A stretch of DNA of 64,000 nucleotides from an uncultured Algibacter sp. (GCF_947487605.1 NZ_CANKXK010000001.1:1-64000), one strand, 5' to 3'. Counted from the stretch's first letter, positions 25,647 to 34,213 are shown. Notes: generated from the sequence alone by a model not told the origin. A program made the numbers and translations.

Positions 25647-25751
25647 CTTCAATCTTCAATCTTCAATCTTCAATCTTCTATCTTCCGTCTTCCGTCATTC
25701 TCCACAAACAAGCTAACTTCTGTCTTCCATCTTCAAGCTTCCAACTTCCAA
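25647..25751. repeat. Phased heptamer array CTTCNNN
   Basis: From 25647 there are four units of CTTCAAT (the fourth ending at 25674) and then CTTCTAT, CTTCCGT, CTTCCGT. A second block at 25717-25751 reads CTTCTGT, CTTCCAT, CTTCAAG, CTTCCAA, CTTCCAA. The seven-base phase is kept within each block. It ends six bases before the permease stop codon. Together with 25325-25480 and 25551-25566 it fills the 500-base gap between permease and ATPase genes; no ORF is present. Confidence 0.7.
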
Positions 25752-25756
25752 CTCCT

Positions 25757-26863
25757 CTATATCGCTCCAGTCTTATCAAAACTCACCCAGTTCTGTATCG
25801 TCAACATCAATCTATCTAGCAAGAAACCAATGATACCAATCACGAACATGGCTACAATAATTTTTGCATTCGAGTCGTTTGCACCATTTTGGAATTCCTC
25901 CCAAACAAACAATCCTAACCCTGGACTTTGTGCTAATAATTCAATAGCAATTAAAACCATCCACGCAACCGATAAAGTAATCTTCAACCCAGTAAAAATT
26001 AAGGGTAAAGACGATGGTAATACGACTTTAAATATCTTTTGGAAATTCCCAAGCTTCAATACTTTCGCTACATTAATATAATCTTTATCAACACTAGATA
26101 CCCCCATAGCGGTATTAACCAAAGTTGCCCACATAGAACATAAGCCCACACTAATAAACGAAATGGTAAACGAGCTATCCTCGTTAGAATCTATCAACAG
26201 TGTTTTTACAATCATAAACACCAATAAGTACCAAACAACGGGCGATACGGGTTTAAAAATCTGAATAAACCAATTAAATGCACTTTTCAACGTCGGGCTC
26301 AATCCAATAAATATTCCTAAAGGCACCGCAATAAATAATGCCAATAAAAATCCAGCAAAAACCGTTTTCAAACTTCTAAATATCTGATCAACAAACGATG
26401 GTCTTCCTGTATATGTAATCGCATCTTTACCTTCAGCTAGACGTTTTTCATTCAAAGCAGCGGTTTTTTCAATAAATGCTGCTTTATCTGCACTAATAAT
26501 ATTATGATCTCTTAACAAAGATTGGTACGAGCTCCAAACCTGACTAGGCGATGGTAAGGTATTTGGTTGGCAACTAGAATCTCCAGATTCTATACAAGTA
26601 CGCAATGCTTCAGCTGCAGCTGGACCTTGATCATTTAAAGCTTTTTCAATTTTAAATTCAGCTTCAATGTCATACAAACTCTTAGAGCCCATATGCCAAA
26701 GGCCAATAAACAACAATACAGAAGCTAGTGGCACAACCACTTTGCGTAGAAAGTTTATATAATCTTCCTTTTCTAGCTTCCCTGTGAATAAATCTTTAAA
26801 GGTGCTTAAAAAACCTAACCCCATAAATTTGGTTACTTTTCCTAATGTTATACTTTGCTTCAT
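25757..26863 (-). CDS. Nitrate/sulfonate-type ABC transporter permease
   Basis: A permease of the NrtB/CmpB/SsuC group, 368 residues from the start chosen at 26863 (MKQSITLGKVTKFMGLG). Membrane helices begin near residue 45; a soluble loop of about 100 residues with two cysteines (RTCIESGDSSCQP) follows, and then the BPD_transp_1 domain. The coupling loop is seen as DKDYINVAKVLKLGNFQKIF. A longer frame opens at 26908, but its first 15 residues are an imperfect copy of the next ones (FKQSITLNKIT against MKQSITLGKVT) and run into an interspersed repeat, so the internal ATG is preferred. Confidence 0.85.
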   Translation of the reverse strand: MKQSITLGKVTKFMGLGFLSTFKDLFTGKLEKEDYINFLRKVVVPLASVLLFIGLWHMGSKSLYDIEAEFKIEKALNDQGPAAAEALRTCIESGDSSCQPNTLPSPSQVWSSYQSLLRDHNIISADKAAFIEKTAALNEKRLAEGKDAITYTGRPSFVDQIFRSLKTVFAGFLLALFIAVPLGIFIGLSPTLKSAFNWFIQIFKPVSPVVWYLLVFMIVKTLLIDSNEDSSFTISFISVGLCSMWATLVNTAMGVSSVDKDYINVAKVLKLGNFQKIFKVVLPSSLPLIFTGLKITLSVAWMVLIAIELLAQSPGLGLFVWEEFQNGANDSNAKIIVAMFVIGIIGFLLDRLMLTIQNWVSFDKTGAI

Positions 26864-26903
26864 CGTTATCTTGTTTAGTGTTATGCTTTGTTTGAATAAT
26901 TTT

Positions 26904-26983
26904 GTCATTTCGACAGAGCGAGGTACGAGTGACGAGAAATCTCATAAGTAATGAGATTCCTCCTCATACTTCGTCGGAATGAC
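26904..26983. repeat. GTCATTTCGAC...GTCGGAATGAC hairpin repeat
   Basis: The outer ends GTCATTTCGAC and GTCGGAATGAC pair, and inside them GAGAAATCTCAT pairs with ATGAGATTCCTC around a five-base loop. A related half-copy lies at 41521-41550. It sits between the binding-protein stop and the permease start and could form a strong intra-operon hairpin, possibly uncoupling binding-protein from permease expression. Confidence 0.7.
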
Positions 26984-26990
26984 AATAAAA

Positions 26991-28385
26991 TTATTGTACA
27001 GCCTTATCCTTATTACCAATTTTAAAACTATTGATATATGAAATAGGGTCTTTGGCATCATACGAAGTACCATCAATAAAATCTGCAGTTGCTGGTTTGT
27101 ATCCATCTGTTGTTGGAATATCTGCCGCAGGAATATTTCCTTCTTCAACTAATAATTTTGCTGCTTTAGTCCAGATATCTGGTCTGTAAATATCTTTAAT
27201 CGTATTAGCATACCAATCTGCTGGCTTCGTTTCAGGAATTTGTCCCCAACGTCTCATTTGTGTTAAAAACCAAATACCATCAGAATAGAAAGGATATGTA
27301 GCATTATACTTGTAGAATACGTTAAAATCTGGCATGTCTCTTTTATCTCCTTTTTCAAATTCAAACGTTCCCGTCATAGAGTTTGCTAATACTGCTTCTG
27401 GCGCACCAACATACTGAGACATTGCTAATATTTTCACAGCTTCTGCTCTGTTGCTTGGTTCGTCTAACCACTTCCCTGCTCTAATTAATGCTTTAGTAAC
27501 AGCAACGGCGGTATTTGGATAGTCTTCAACAAATTTCTTTGTCATTACAAATACTTTCTCTGGGTTATTTTTCCAGATATCGTAGTTTGTTGTTACTGGT
27601 ACACCTATACCTTTAAAAACCGCTTGCTGATTCCAAGGCTCTCCAACACAGTATCCATAAATAGTACCTGCTTCAAGTGTTGCTGGCATTTGTGGCGGAG
27701 GTGTAACAGATAATAAAACCTCAGCATCAATTTGTCCTTGAACATTATCTGCTGTGTACATTCCTGGGTGAATACCCGCAGCAGCTAACCAATATCTTAT
27801 TTCGTAGTTATGTGTAGAAACTGGGAATACCATACCCATTTTAAAAGCTTTACCAGCATTTTTATATTCAGTAATTACTGGTTTTAAAGCTTCTGCTTTA
27901 ATTGGGTGGATTGGTTTTCCATCAGCGCCTTTTGGTACATTTGGTTTCATTTTGCTCCAAACATCGTTTGAAACCGTAATACCATTACCATTTAAATCCA
28001 TAGAGAATGGTGTTACCAAATCTGCTTGACGACCAAAACCTGCGCCTGCAGCAATAGGCTGACCTGCTAACATGTGCGATCCATCTAACTGACCATCAAT
28101 AACACGGTCTAATACGTTTTTCCAGTTTGATTGTGCTTCAACAGAAACAAACAACCCTTCATCTTCAAAAAATCCTTTTTCTTTAGCAATCGCTAAAGGT
28201 GCCATGTCTGTTAATTTGATAAAACCAAATGTTAATTGTGGTTTCTCAATATCTAATGCTTTTGTTTTAGATGTTTCTGCAACCGCAACTTCGGCTACTT
28301 CTTTCTTTTTGTCTTTCCCTCCGCAAGCAAATAGTAATACAGCTACGGGTAAAATCCAAGTTGTTCTTTTAAGTAGAGTTTTCAT
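26991..28385 (-). CDS. CmpA/NrtA family substrate-binding lipoprotein
   Basis: A 464-residue binding protein with a lipoprotein signal (VAVLLFAC, lipid cysteine near residue 21). The body matches the CmpA/NrtA group: [80 protein letters not shown] and [20 protein letters not shown]. Nitrate or nitrite is the likely ligand because nitrate reductase genes follow nearby, though bicarbonate binders share these motifs. It is the first gene of the uptake operon and has a palindromic operator candidate upstream. Confidence 0.9.
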   Translation of the reverse strand: MKTLLKRTTWILPVAVLLFACGGKDKKKEVAEVAVAETSKTKALDIEKPQLTFGFIKLTDMAPLAIAKEKGFFEDEGLFVSVEAQSNWKNVLDRVIDGQLDGSHMLAGQPIAAGAGFGRQADLVTPFSMDLNGNGITVSNDVWSKMKPNVPKGADGKPIHPIKAEALKPVITEYKNAGKAFKMGMVFPVSTHNYEIRYWLAAAGIHPGMYTADNVQGQIDAEVLLSVTPPPQMPATLEAGTIYGYCVGEPWNQQAVFKGIGVPVTTNYDIWKNNPEKVFVMTKKFVEDYPNTAVAVTKALIRAGKWLDEPSNRAEAVKILAMSQYVGAPEAVLANSMTGTFEFEKGDKRDMPDFNVFYKYNATYPFYSDGIWFLTQMRRWGQIPETKPADWYANTIKDIYRPDIWTKAAKLLVEEGNIPAADIPTTDGYKPATADFIDGTSYDAKDPISYINSFKIGNKDKAVQ

Positions 28386-28438
28386 ATTTTTGTTTTTATT
28401 GATTTTTAATTGTATTGTGTAACCTTAGAAACTTAAAC

Positions 28439-28454
28439 TAAGTATTTATACTTA
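28439..28454. promoter_or_regulatory. Operator candidate TAAGTATTTATACTTA (nrtA-like promoter)
   Basis: An inverted repeat TAAGTA-TTTA-TACTTA. It differs by one base from the site at 34249-34264 ahead of the globin and shares its half-sites with 40360-40375 and 41433-41448. On the minus strand a -7 box TATATTTG lies at 28462-28469, exactly seven bases upstream of the palindrome, so the palindrome would overlap the transcription start. TACGTA is also present at 28470-28475 and 28612-28617. Confidence 0.65.
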
Positions 28455-28461
28455 TACATTG

Positions 28462-28469
28462 CAAATATA
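28462..28469 (-). promoter_or_regulatory. -7 box of the nitrate-uptake operon
   Basis: The minus strand reads TATATTTG (TAnnTTTG), about 77 bases before the binding-protein ATG. The upstream GAATTGAAAC at 28481-28490 may supply the -33 TTG. The rest of 28476-28823 holds a small ACCTG/CAGGT hairpin at 28535-28552 and no gene. Confidence 0.5.
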
Positions 28470-28823
28470 TACGTAGTATTAGTTTCAATTCATGGAAATC
28501 TCCATATTGAAACCTCTTTTTAAAACATGTAAAAACCTGTTTTTTAGCAGGTATTTATTATAATTACTTGTAAATATGAATTATAGGATTACTTAAGTAG
28601 TTGCATCAGAATACGTAAAATGAGTTTTAATTTAGCTGCTGCCAATATTATTTTAAACAGCTAAGTGACAATAATCCTTACTTTGTAATTAAATAGTTTA
28701 AAAAACCGATAAGGTGCATTAATGTGCTCCCATTTTTTTCATTCCCAACATATTAAAAATTGTATTGAACCAAAATTGTGATTTTTTGGACTAAAAGCAT
28801 AATTGATTGATTATAAACTGTTT

Positions 28824-28831
28824 TAGTTTTG
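28824..28831 (+). promoter_or_regulatory. Promoter of the DUF4242 gene
   Basis: TAGTTTTG (TAnnTTTG) with TTG at 28804-28806, 17 bases upstream. The ATG follows 26 bases later at 28858. Confidence 0.5.
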
Positions 28832-28857
28832 AAGTATTAACAATTAAATCATTTACA

Positions 28858-29229
28858 ATGAAAACAATCAAATTAGTATTAATCCTAATTGTGTTTACGC
28901 TTAATTATACCCAAGCACAAGAAAATCAAACCACAATTAAAAACAATGACACTATGAAAACTTATGTAATTGAACGCATTATTCCGGGAGCAGGAGACTT
29001 AACGGCGGAACAACTAAAAGGAATCTCTCAAACATCGTGTTCTGTTATAAAAGAAATAGGACCAATAATTGAATGGCAACATAGCTATGTTACTGGCAAC
29101 AAAGTTTATTGTGTTTATAAAGCAATGAATAAAGAACTAATCGAAGAGCATGCTAAAAAAGGAAACTTTCCTGCAAATTCAATAAGTGAAGTAGCAGCAA
29201 CTATTAGTCCAGTAACAGCAGAACTATAA
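28858..29229 (+). CDS. Secreted DUF4242 domain protein
   Basis: The ATG at 28858 gives a 123-residue protein with a signal peptide ending in TQAQ (about residue 21), followed by a DUF4242 domain: KTYVIERIIPGAGDLTAEQL, IEWQHSYVTGNKVYCVYKAM and HAKKGNFPANSISEVAATIS. Some DUF4242 proteins (SCO4226 type) bind nickel. The next gene carries the same domain at its N-terminus, fused to a regulator, so the two are likely functional partners. The earlier in-frame ATG at 28807 lies upstream of the promoter box. Confidence 0.82.
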   Translation: MKTIKLVLILIVFTLNYTQAQENQTTIKNNDTMKTYVIERIIPGAGDLTAEQLKGISQTSCSVIKEIGPIIEWQHSYVTGNKVYCVYKAMNKELIEEHAKKGNFPANSISEVAATISPVTAEL

Positions 29230-29311
29230 GTTAAAACTAAATAAACAAAATGCTACAATATTATGCTGGTTTTTTGTTTTTTTAAATTAGTACCTTACAA
29301 AAAAACAGATT

Positions 29312-30412
29312 ATGCCAATATATATGGACTTCCATGACTTGCCTGATGGTGTTACTGCAGCTCATGTTGCAGAAATGCATCAGGCAGACTTAAAAATTGA
29401 ACATAAGTATAATTGTCGTGGATTAACTTATTGGTGTGATGAACTAAGACAAACGGCATTTTGCTTGATTGAAGCTCGTAACGAACAAGCCATTATAGAT
29501 TTGCATCAAAAAGCACATGGAGCTGTTCCACAACGAATTATTGAAGTAAATGATACCATAGTAGAATCTTTTTTAGGCAGAATTAAAGACCCACAAAAAT
29601 CACAAAACACAAAACTTAATATCATAAACGACCCTGCATTTAGAACATTAATGGTCGTTACTATAAAAAAGAAAAAATTAAGGAGAGAAGGTTACGAAAC
29701 TTTAAATGCAGCTATTCGTGGCTACAATAAATCAATTACAAATATAATTAGTAAGCAAAAAGGGCGTATCGTGAAAGAAAAAGCAAATACGTATTTAATG
29801 TCTTTTGAGTCGGTCACAAACGCTATTAAAAGCGCTCTTGAAATTGAAGAAATTTATAACTATGTAATTACACCAGATCTGCAATTTCAAATTGGCATTA
29901 GTGCCGGAATACCAGTAACGAATAAAGAAAACATCTTTGAAGACACCATAAAGAAAGCTAATTATTTATCATACATTTCTAATGATAAAATCACTATCAC
30001 AAGTGAAGTTAAGGATTTGTATGAAAGTGAAAATAGACAAATTACAATAGACTCTAACAATGAATTCAATGTTATTAACTCTCAAGAAGAAGGGTTTCTG
30101 ATACAATTAATTGAATATACTGAGAGTGTATGGTCAGATGCAAATATAAATGTTAGAGATTTTCATAAAAATCTTGGATATAGTAAATCGAAACTATATA
30201 GAACAATGATGTCTCTAATAGGTATTTCTCCAAATAGTTTTTTAAAACATTATAGATTGAATATGGCTATTGAATTATTAGATAAACAAGAGCTAAATAT
30301 TTCTGAAATAGCTTATCAAACAGGATTTAGCAGTCCAACTTATTTTTCTAAATGTTTTCAAGATGTATATGGGATTTTACCCTCGAATTATATTAGGTTG
30401 CAATCCACATAA
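29312..30412 (+). CDS. DUF4242 - cyclase-homology - AraC-type regulator
   Basis: A 366-residue three-part protein. Residues 1-90 form a DUF4242 domain (YMDFHDLPDGVTAAHVAEMH, LTYWCDELRQTAFCLIEA). Residues about 110-250 look like a degenerate class III adenylate/guanylate cyclase domain (MVVTIKKKKLRREGYETLNA, IISKQKGRIVKEKANTYLMS, FQIGISAGIPV), without clear catalytic aspartates. Residues about 268-366 are an AraC helix-turn-helix domain (LGYSKSKLYRTMMSLIGISP, IAYQTGFSSPTYFSKCFQDV). The layout suggests a ligand-sensing transcription factor. It sits between the nitrate-uptake genes and the heme cluster but on the opposite strand. Confidence 0.85.
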   Translation: MPIYMDFHDLPDGVTAAHVAEMHQADLKIEHKYNCRGLTYWCDELRQTAFCLIEARNEQAIIDLHQKAHGAVPQRIIEVNDTIVESFLGRIKDPQKSQNTKLNIINDPAFRTLMVVTIKKKKLRREGYETLNAAIRGYNKSITNIISKQKGRIVKEKANTYLMSFESVTNAIKSALEIEEIYNYVITPDLQFQIGISAGIPVTNKENIFEDTIKKANYLSYISNDKITITSEVKDLYESENRQITIDSNNEFNVINSQEEGFLIQLIEYTESVWSDANINVRDFHKNLGYSKSKLYRTMMSLIGISPNSFLKHYRLNMAIELLDKQELNISEIAYQTGFSSPTYFSKCFQDVYGILPSNYIRLQST

Positions 30413-30470
30413 ACAAAAAAATAAGCAAAAAGTTTATTTTAACAATTCTAAATCCAAACCCTAGCAAACA

Positions 30471-30629
30471 CACCCGCGTTAGGGATTGAAGCGGCATCCT
30501 TTTTAAAGCATAGAAATTAATAAGTAAGGGTTTTAAGTATAAATTAGCAGATTGCTACGTCGCTCGCTCCTCGCAAAGACGCTTTAAAAAGATATAGCGG
30601 AAAGCCCGACCCTTGTGGTAACGCCCAAA
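30471..30629 (+). repeat. Interspersed CCCGCGTTAGGGATT element, copy B
   Basis: It reads ACCCGCGTTAGGGATTG, then a variable middle, then GCGGAAAGCCCGACCCTT and GGTAACGCCCAAAA, the same blocks as copy A at 25325-25480 but on the opposite strand. It fills most of the gap between the AraC-type gene and the pentaheme cytochrome gene. Confidence 0.7.
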
Positions 30630-30642
30630 AACTAAAAATTGC

Positions 30643-31350
30643 TTAATCTTCTAAGGTTTTAAGCCATTCTTCTTGAGAGAGGGCGATGTATTTTTTTACG
30701 GTGCCGTATGGGTCTTCGCCTCCATTAAAATAGGCTTTTATTTTTTGCATGGGGATGGTGTCTTTTAGATGTTCTGGCACTTCGTAGGTATGGTTTCCGT
30801 GGAAATCGTGACATTGGATGCATGTGGTCCATTCTTCCTTGGCTATTAGCTGCACATGAGAAATATCTAAGGGATCATTTTCTACTTCTAAATCTTGATG
30901 ACAGTTCATGCAGTAATTGATGTTTTCTACAGATACACGTTCTTCTTGATGCTCGGTATGGCAGGTAATACAGGTTGTGGCATCGATATGTTTTGTGGCT
31001 TCTTTAAATCGGGGTTCTGAAAAGCGATAGACTGGATGCCTATCGTTAGGTCTATCGTGACATTGCAAGCAATTATCTACGGTAACGTCCTGTGTGCCAA
31101 AATCTACGCTTTCTTCTCTTGCGCCAAAGGCATGAGATATATTGGATTGTACTTGCTGCATTAAATTACCCTTGGCATCGGCATGACATGCAAAACAGGA
31201 TAACTCGTTATGACCTGTATTCATAGGGCCAATGGACACATACTCTTCAGTAACATCTAAGGTTAAAATGTAAAATAGGGAGCTACCAAGCACCAAGCCT
31301 ATAATACCTCCTATAAATTGTCTTTTACGTAACGGACTTACCTTAAACAT
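30643..31350 (-). CDS. Membrane-anchored pentaheme c-type cytochrome
   Basis: A 235-residue protein with an N-terminal membrane anchor (about residues 11-30) and five CXXCH heme c sites starting at cysteines 52, 94, 127, 147 and 177 (CFACH, CLQCH, CITCH, CMNCH, CIQCH). Additional histidines between them can serve as sixth ligands. The pattern resembles small NapC/NirT- or cytochrome c3-like electron carriers in the periplasm. It is the last gene of a five-gene heme/redox run beginning with the globin gene, ten bases after the flavoreductase gene. Confidence 0.85.
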   Translation of the reverse strand: MFKVSPLRKRQFIGGIIGLVLGSSLFYILTLDVTEEYVSIGPMNTGHNELSCFACHADAKGNLMQQVQSNISHAFGAREESVDFGTQDVTVDNCLQCHDRPNDRHPVYRFSEPRFKEATKHIDATTCITCHTEHQEERVSVENINYCMNCHQDLEVENDPLDISHVQLIAKEEWTTCIQCHDFHGNHTYEVPEHLKDTIPMQKIKAYFNGGEDPYGTVKKYIALSQEEWLKTLED

Positions 31351-31359
31351 ACTTTTGCA

Positions 31360-32388
31360 TTAAATTTCTATAACTACTTTTTCACTAACGGGATAGGTAA
31401 CACAGGTGAGAATACTACCGCTTTCCACTTCTTCTTCTGGTAATATATGACCTTCAGTCATTTGCACTTCACCTTCTATACACTTGCCTTTACATGTAGA
31501 ACACATACCCGATCTACATGAATATGGGATTACTATATTTTGAGACATGGCTTGGTTAAGTATAGACTTATCTCCTCTTACTTTAAAGTTATATTCTTCT
31601 CCATTATGCTTTAGAGTAACATCACTCAATAAATCTTTACCAGTAACTTTAACTGTTGGACTCTTAAAGACTTCTATCTTTATTTTATCTCGGGTAATGC
31701 CATTTTCTGCTAAAACTTCTTTGATTTTTTCCATGTAGCCAAAAGGCCCGCATATCATATATATATGATCTTCATAAGTGATATTATGCTTAATCATTAG
31801 GCGATCTATTAACGTTTTTGTAGCTAATCCTGGATTATAATTGTCTTGATACGTCTTATTGGCTGAAATAATATGCTCTACATTAAAGTGTTCTGGATAT
31901 GCTGTTTCTAGTTTTTTTATGTCTTCATGGAAAATGATAGATTCCATGCTTTGGTTAGCATAAATTAATAGCACTTTGGAATTAGGCTCCTCGGTTAAAA
32001 CCGATTTAGCTATAGAAAACATTGGTGTTACACCGCTACCTCCTGCGAAAAGCACGTATTGTTTTTGTGCTTTTGATTCTGGCACTACATAAAAAGATCC
32101 TGCCGCATCATCTACATTAAGCTTGTCTCCTATTTTAAGATTATCGTGTACATAGTTTGAGACTAACCCTTTTTCTACACGCTTAATAGTGACTTTTAAA
32201 TCTTTATCGGTATATGGGTTACTACTAAATGAATAAGCGCGTTTATGAGTTGTACCATCAATAGGCACATGAAGCGTTAGGAATTGCCCTGGCTTATACT
32301 TCATCTTTTTAAAAAGATTGCCGTTTTTAAAACTGATGCTTACCGCATCATCCGTTTCTTTAATTATATCTCTTATTAATAACTTCAT
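31360..32388 (-). CDS. FAD/NAD(P)H oxidoreductase with C-terminal 2Fe-2S ferredoxin domain
   Basis: A 342-residue ferredoxin-NADP reductase-type protein. FAD site: HKRAYSFSSNPY (about residue 50, the RxYS motif). NAD(P) region: YVLFAGGSGVTPMFSIAKSV and IYMICGPFGYMEKI. C-terminal plant-type 2Fe-2S domain: SCRSGMCSTCKG and the last ligand in LTCVTYP. The layout resembles HmpA-like, PaaE and Hcr reductases. With the globin gene three genes upstream, it could supply electrons to a split flavohemoglobin. It starts five bases after the upstream membrane-protein gene. Confidence 0.9.
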   Translation of the reverse strand: MKLLIRDIIKETDDAVSISFKNGNLFKKMKYKPGQFLTLHVPIDGTTHKRAYSFSSNPYTDKDLKVTIKRVEKGLVSNYVHDNLKIGDKLNVDDAAGSFYVVPESKAQKQYVLFAGGSGVTPMFSIAKSVLTEEPNSKVLLIYANQSMESIIFHEDIKKLETAYPEHFNVEHIISANKTYQDNYNPGLATKTLIDRLMIKHNITYEDHIYMICGPFGYMEKIKEVLAENGITRDKIKIEVFKSPTVKVTGKDLLSDVTLKHNGEEYNFKVRGDKSILNQAMSQNIVIPYSCRSGMCSTCKGKCIEGEVQMTEGHILPEEEVESGSILTCVTYPVSEKVVIEI

Positions 32389-32393
32389 ACCAC

Positions 32394-32876
32394 CTACTTA
32401 TAATAAAACACCATAACAATATGAAACAACATTAAAATAGTTACAACAATGGATGCTGCAACATGAGCAATCATCCAGCCTTTAAATAAGGCATCACTAT
32501 TATTTTTTATAACATCTAAATTGAAATATCCAAGTAATGTATTTGCGAAAAATATATAAGCGAGTAATAACAAATAGCCATAACCCAAATTCATACTATG
32601 TATATAGAAAAGCAAAGGACTAACAGCACCTATCCACTTGTGAATGGTTTGCATTTTCATAGCATGCTTTTTCCACTTCTTAACCGTTCTTGTTAATGAA
32701 AGTAACCATTGAAATAGTATAAACAAGGCTAAACCTAAACCAGACCAGCGTTTGTACATTTCGTCTTGTTGAAGCTCTAATAACCAGTGCCATTCCATGT
32801 TTAAAAAAAACTGTACAAAGAATGCAACAAGTAATACGAGGCCTATTAAGGTTGATTTATTATTGCTAATAACCAT
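32394..32876 (-). CDS. Four-helix membrane protein, possibly b-type cytochrome
   Basis: A 160-residue protein with four membrane helices (about 10-26, 45-62, 82-112 and 134-157). Histidines lie in or near helix ends (IHKWIGAVSPLLFYIHSMNL, MIAHVAASIVV, LFHIVMVF) and could bind heme b as in cytochrome b561 or ferric-reductase-like proteins. No named domain can be assigned with confidence. It sits between the heme lipoprotein gene and the flavoreductase gene, so an electron-transfer role across the membrane is inferred. Confidence 0.7.
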   Translation of the reverse strand: MVISNNKSTLIGLVLLVAFFVQFFLNMEWHWLLELQQDEMYKRWSGLGLALFILFQWLLSLTRTVKKWKKHAMKMQTIHKWIGAVSPLLFYIHSMNLGYGYLLLLAYIFFANTLLGYFNLDVIKNNSDALFKGWMIAHVAASIVVTILMLFHIVMVFYYK

Positions 32877-32968
32877 ATATTGCTTTAGTTGGTTAGTAAA
32901 AAAATTGTAAACTGCCCAAACGCCGATGAAAGTTATGAGCAGTATTACAATCTAACACTAAACAGATT

Positions 32969-33781
32969 TTATTTTGCAGCTACCAAGTGCTTCATCGTTT
33001 CGTAAGACGATAGCTTTCTTACACTATCCAAGAACACTTCTGGGGTAGGTAGATATTTACCATCAGCTGGCCATTTATCTCCTATTTCTGGTTTTTCACT
33101 TTCTTTAAAAGCTTCAATTTCATCCAAGTACTCCATATAAATATCCACTGTACCTTTTGCATAAGAATTCAATACGGCTACGGTTTCTTTATAGGTCAAT
33201 GAATCTTTAGGGTATTGCCATGTTGTAGCGCCCATAACATCACCTAATTTCCAATCAGATTTTGAGGTTTGTGGATGATCGTTATGACAGGTTACGCAGG
33301 CACCAGCACTTGCTAAATCAGCAAACATAGCGGTGTGTAACTTTTGGTCGTCATCATAAAAAAACTGCGGTTTTTGATCTTTTTTTATGGTTTCAAATAA
33401 ATTCGCTTGCTTTCCAACAAATTTATTAGCAGCATTAATTGGAAAATCAGAACCAAGATATAAACCTAATGGTACTGGGCTCTTTTTTATACTAGTGGCT
33501 ACGCCTCTTAAAAATAAAGCGGGAAGCGGGCCAGCTTCTACATCATCTTTTCTCCAATCTTCATCAAATTTCATCCCTTGCTTTTTACCACCACCAACAA
33601 TAGCTTTAGTATATAATGTTCTAGTTACATCATTTTCTTTAGCAACCATTTCCAAGACTTCTTCTACTGCAAATACTTTTTCTTCTCCAGCTGAAGCTGT
33701 TTTCTCTTCTGGAACACCGCCACAAGAATTCAATACACAAATACTTAAAACTGGAACTATAATTTTGGTTATTGCTTTCAT
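32969..33781 (-). CDS. DUF3365 (Tll0287-like) c-type heme lipoprotein
   Basis: A 270-residue protein with a lipoprotein signal (LSICVLNSC, lipid cysteine near residue 20) and a DUF3365 domain. One heme c motif is present: CVTCHNDHP (about residues 176-184), in the context FADLASAGACVTCHNDHPQT. DUF3365/Tll0287 domains have a PAS-like fold and occur in periplasmic sensors and redox proteins. Here it is a free lipoprotein following the globin gene by 18 bases, so a gas- or redox-sensing or electron-transfer role is inferred. Confidence 0.85.
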   Translation of the reverse strand: MKAITKIIVPVLSICVLNSCGGVPEEKTASAGEEKVFAVEEVLEMVAKENDVTRTLYTKAIVGGGKKQGMKFDEDWRKDDVEAGPLPALFLRGVATSIKKSPVPLGLYLGSDFPINAANKFVGKQANLFETIKKDQKPQFFYDDDQKLHTAMFADLASAGACVTCHNDHPQTSKSDWKLGDVMGATTWQYPKDSLTYKETVAVLNSYAKGTVDIYMEYLDEIEAFKESEKPEIGDKWPADGKYLPTPEVFLDSVRKLSSYETMKHLVAAK

Positions 33782-33799
33782 ATTTAAAAATTTTATTGG

Positions 33800-34213
33800 T
33801 TAGTAAGACGCTTTAATCATAACATCTGCCATTGTTCCATAAACATCAGCCCATGCTGTTTTAACTTCAGGAGTAAAATCATCTCCCAATCCAGCCTCAA
33901 GGGTTCCAAGAAGTGCTGCCCCTACAGTATTATAATGTGATGGCTCTACTTTATACTCTACATGACGTTTTCCTAAGCCTTCTAAAACAGGGATAAGTGC
34001 TTCTATATTACTTAATCCCGCAACAGCAGCTGCAAGCATAGTCATTAACTTGTTTCCTTGCGACTTCATAGCCTCTTCTCCACTTGGAAACAATGGTTTT
34101 AATTGTGGGTCTAATTCAAATAATTTTGAATAAAATATTTCTGCAGCCTGAGGTGCTATTGGTTTTACTTTTTCAAATGACTCTTGTACAAGAGTGACGG
34201 TTTTTGCTTCCAT
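33800..34213 (-). CDS. Single-domain bacterial globin (VHb-like)
   Basis: A 137-residue globin close in pattern to Vitreoscilla hemoglobin. Proximal histidine H84 lies in LGKRHVEYKV; Y94 in SHYNTVG and the B10 tyrosine Y28 in IFYSKLF are kept, and Q52 lies at the E7 position (SQGNKL). These are flavohemoglobin-type pocket residues. It is not fused to a reductase, but a FAD/2Fe-2S reductase gene is in the same run. Likely roles are NO dioxygenation to nitrate or oxygen delivery. A palindromic operator candidate lies upstream. Confidence 0.93.
   Translation of the reverse strand: MEAKTVTLVQESFEKVKPIAPQAAEIFYSKLFELDPQLKPLFPSGEEAMKSQGNKLMTMLAAAVAGLSNIEALIPVLEGLGKRHVEYKVEPSHYNTVGAALLGTLEAGLGDDFTPEVKTAWADVYGTMADVMIKASY

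Noticed and set aside
25325-25751. CRISPR-like array because of several repeats in 400 bases
   Set aside because: The repeats are of three different kinds; the heptamers have no spacers of CRISPR size and there are no cas genes.
28386-28857. Possible riboswitch or small RNA in the divergent region
   Set aside because: Only a five-base-pair hairpin and palindromic sites were found; no conserved riboswitch core could be drawn.
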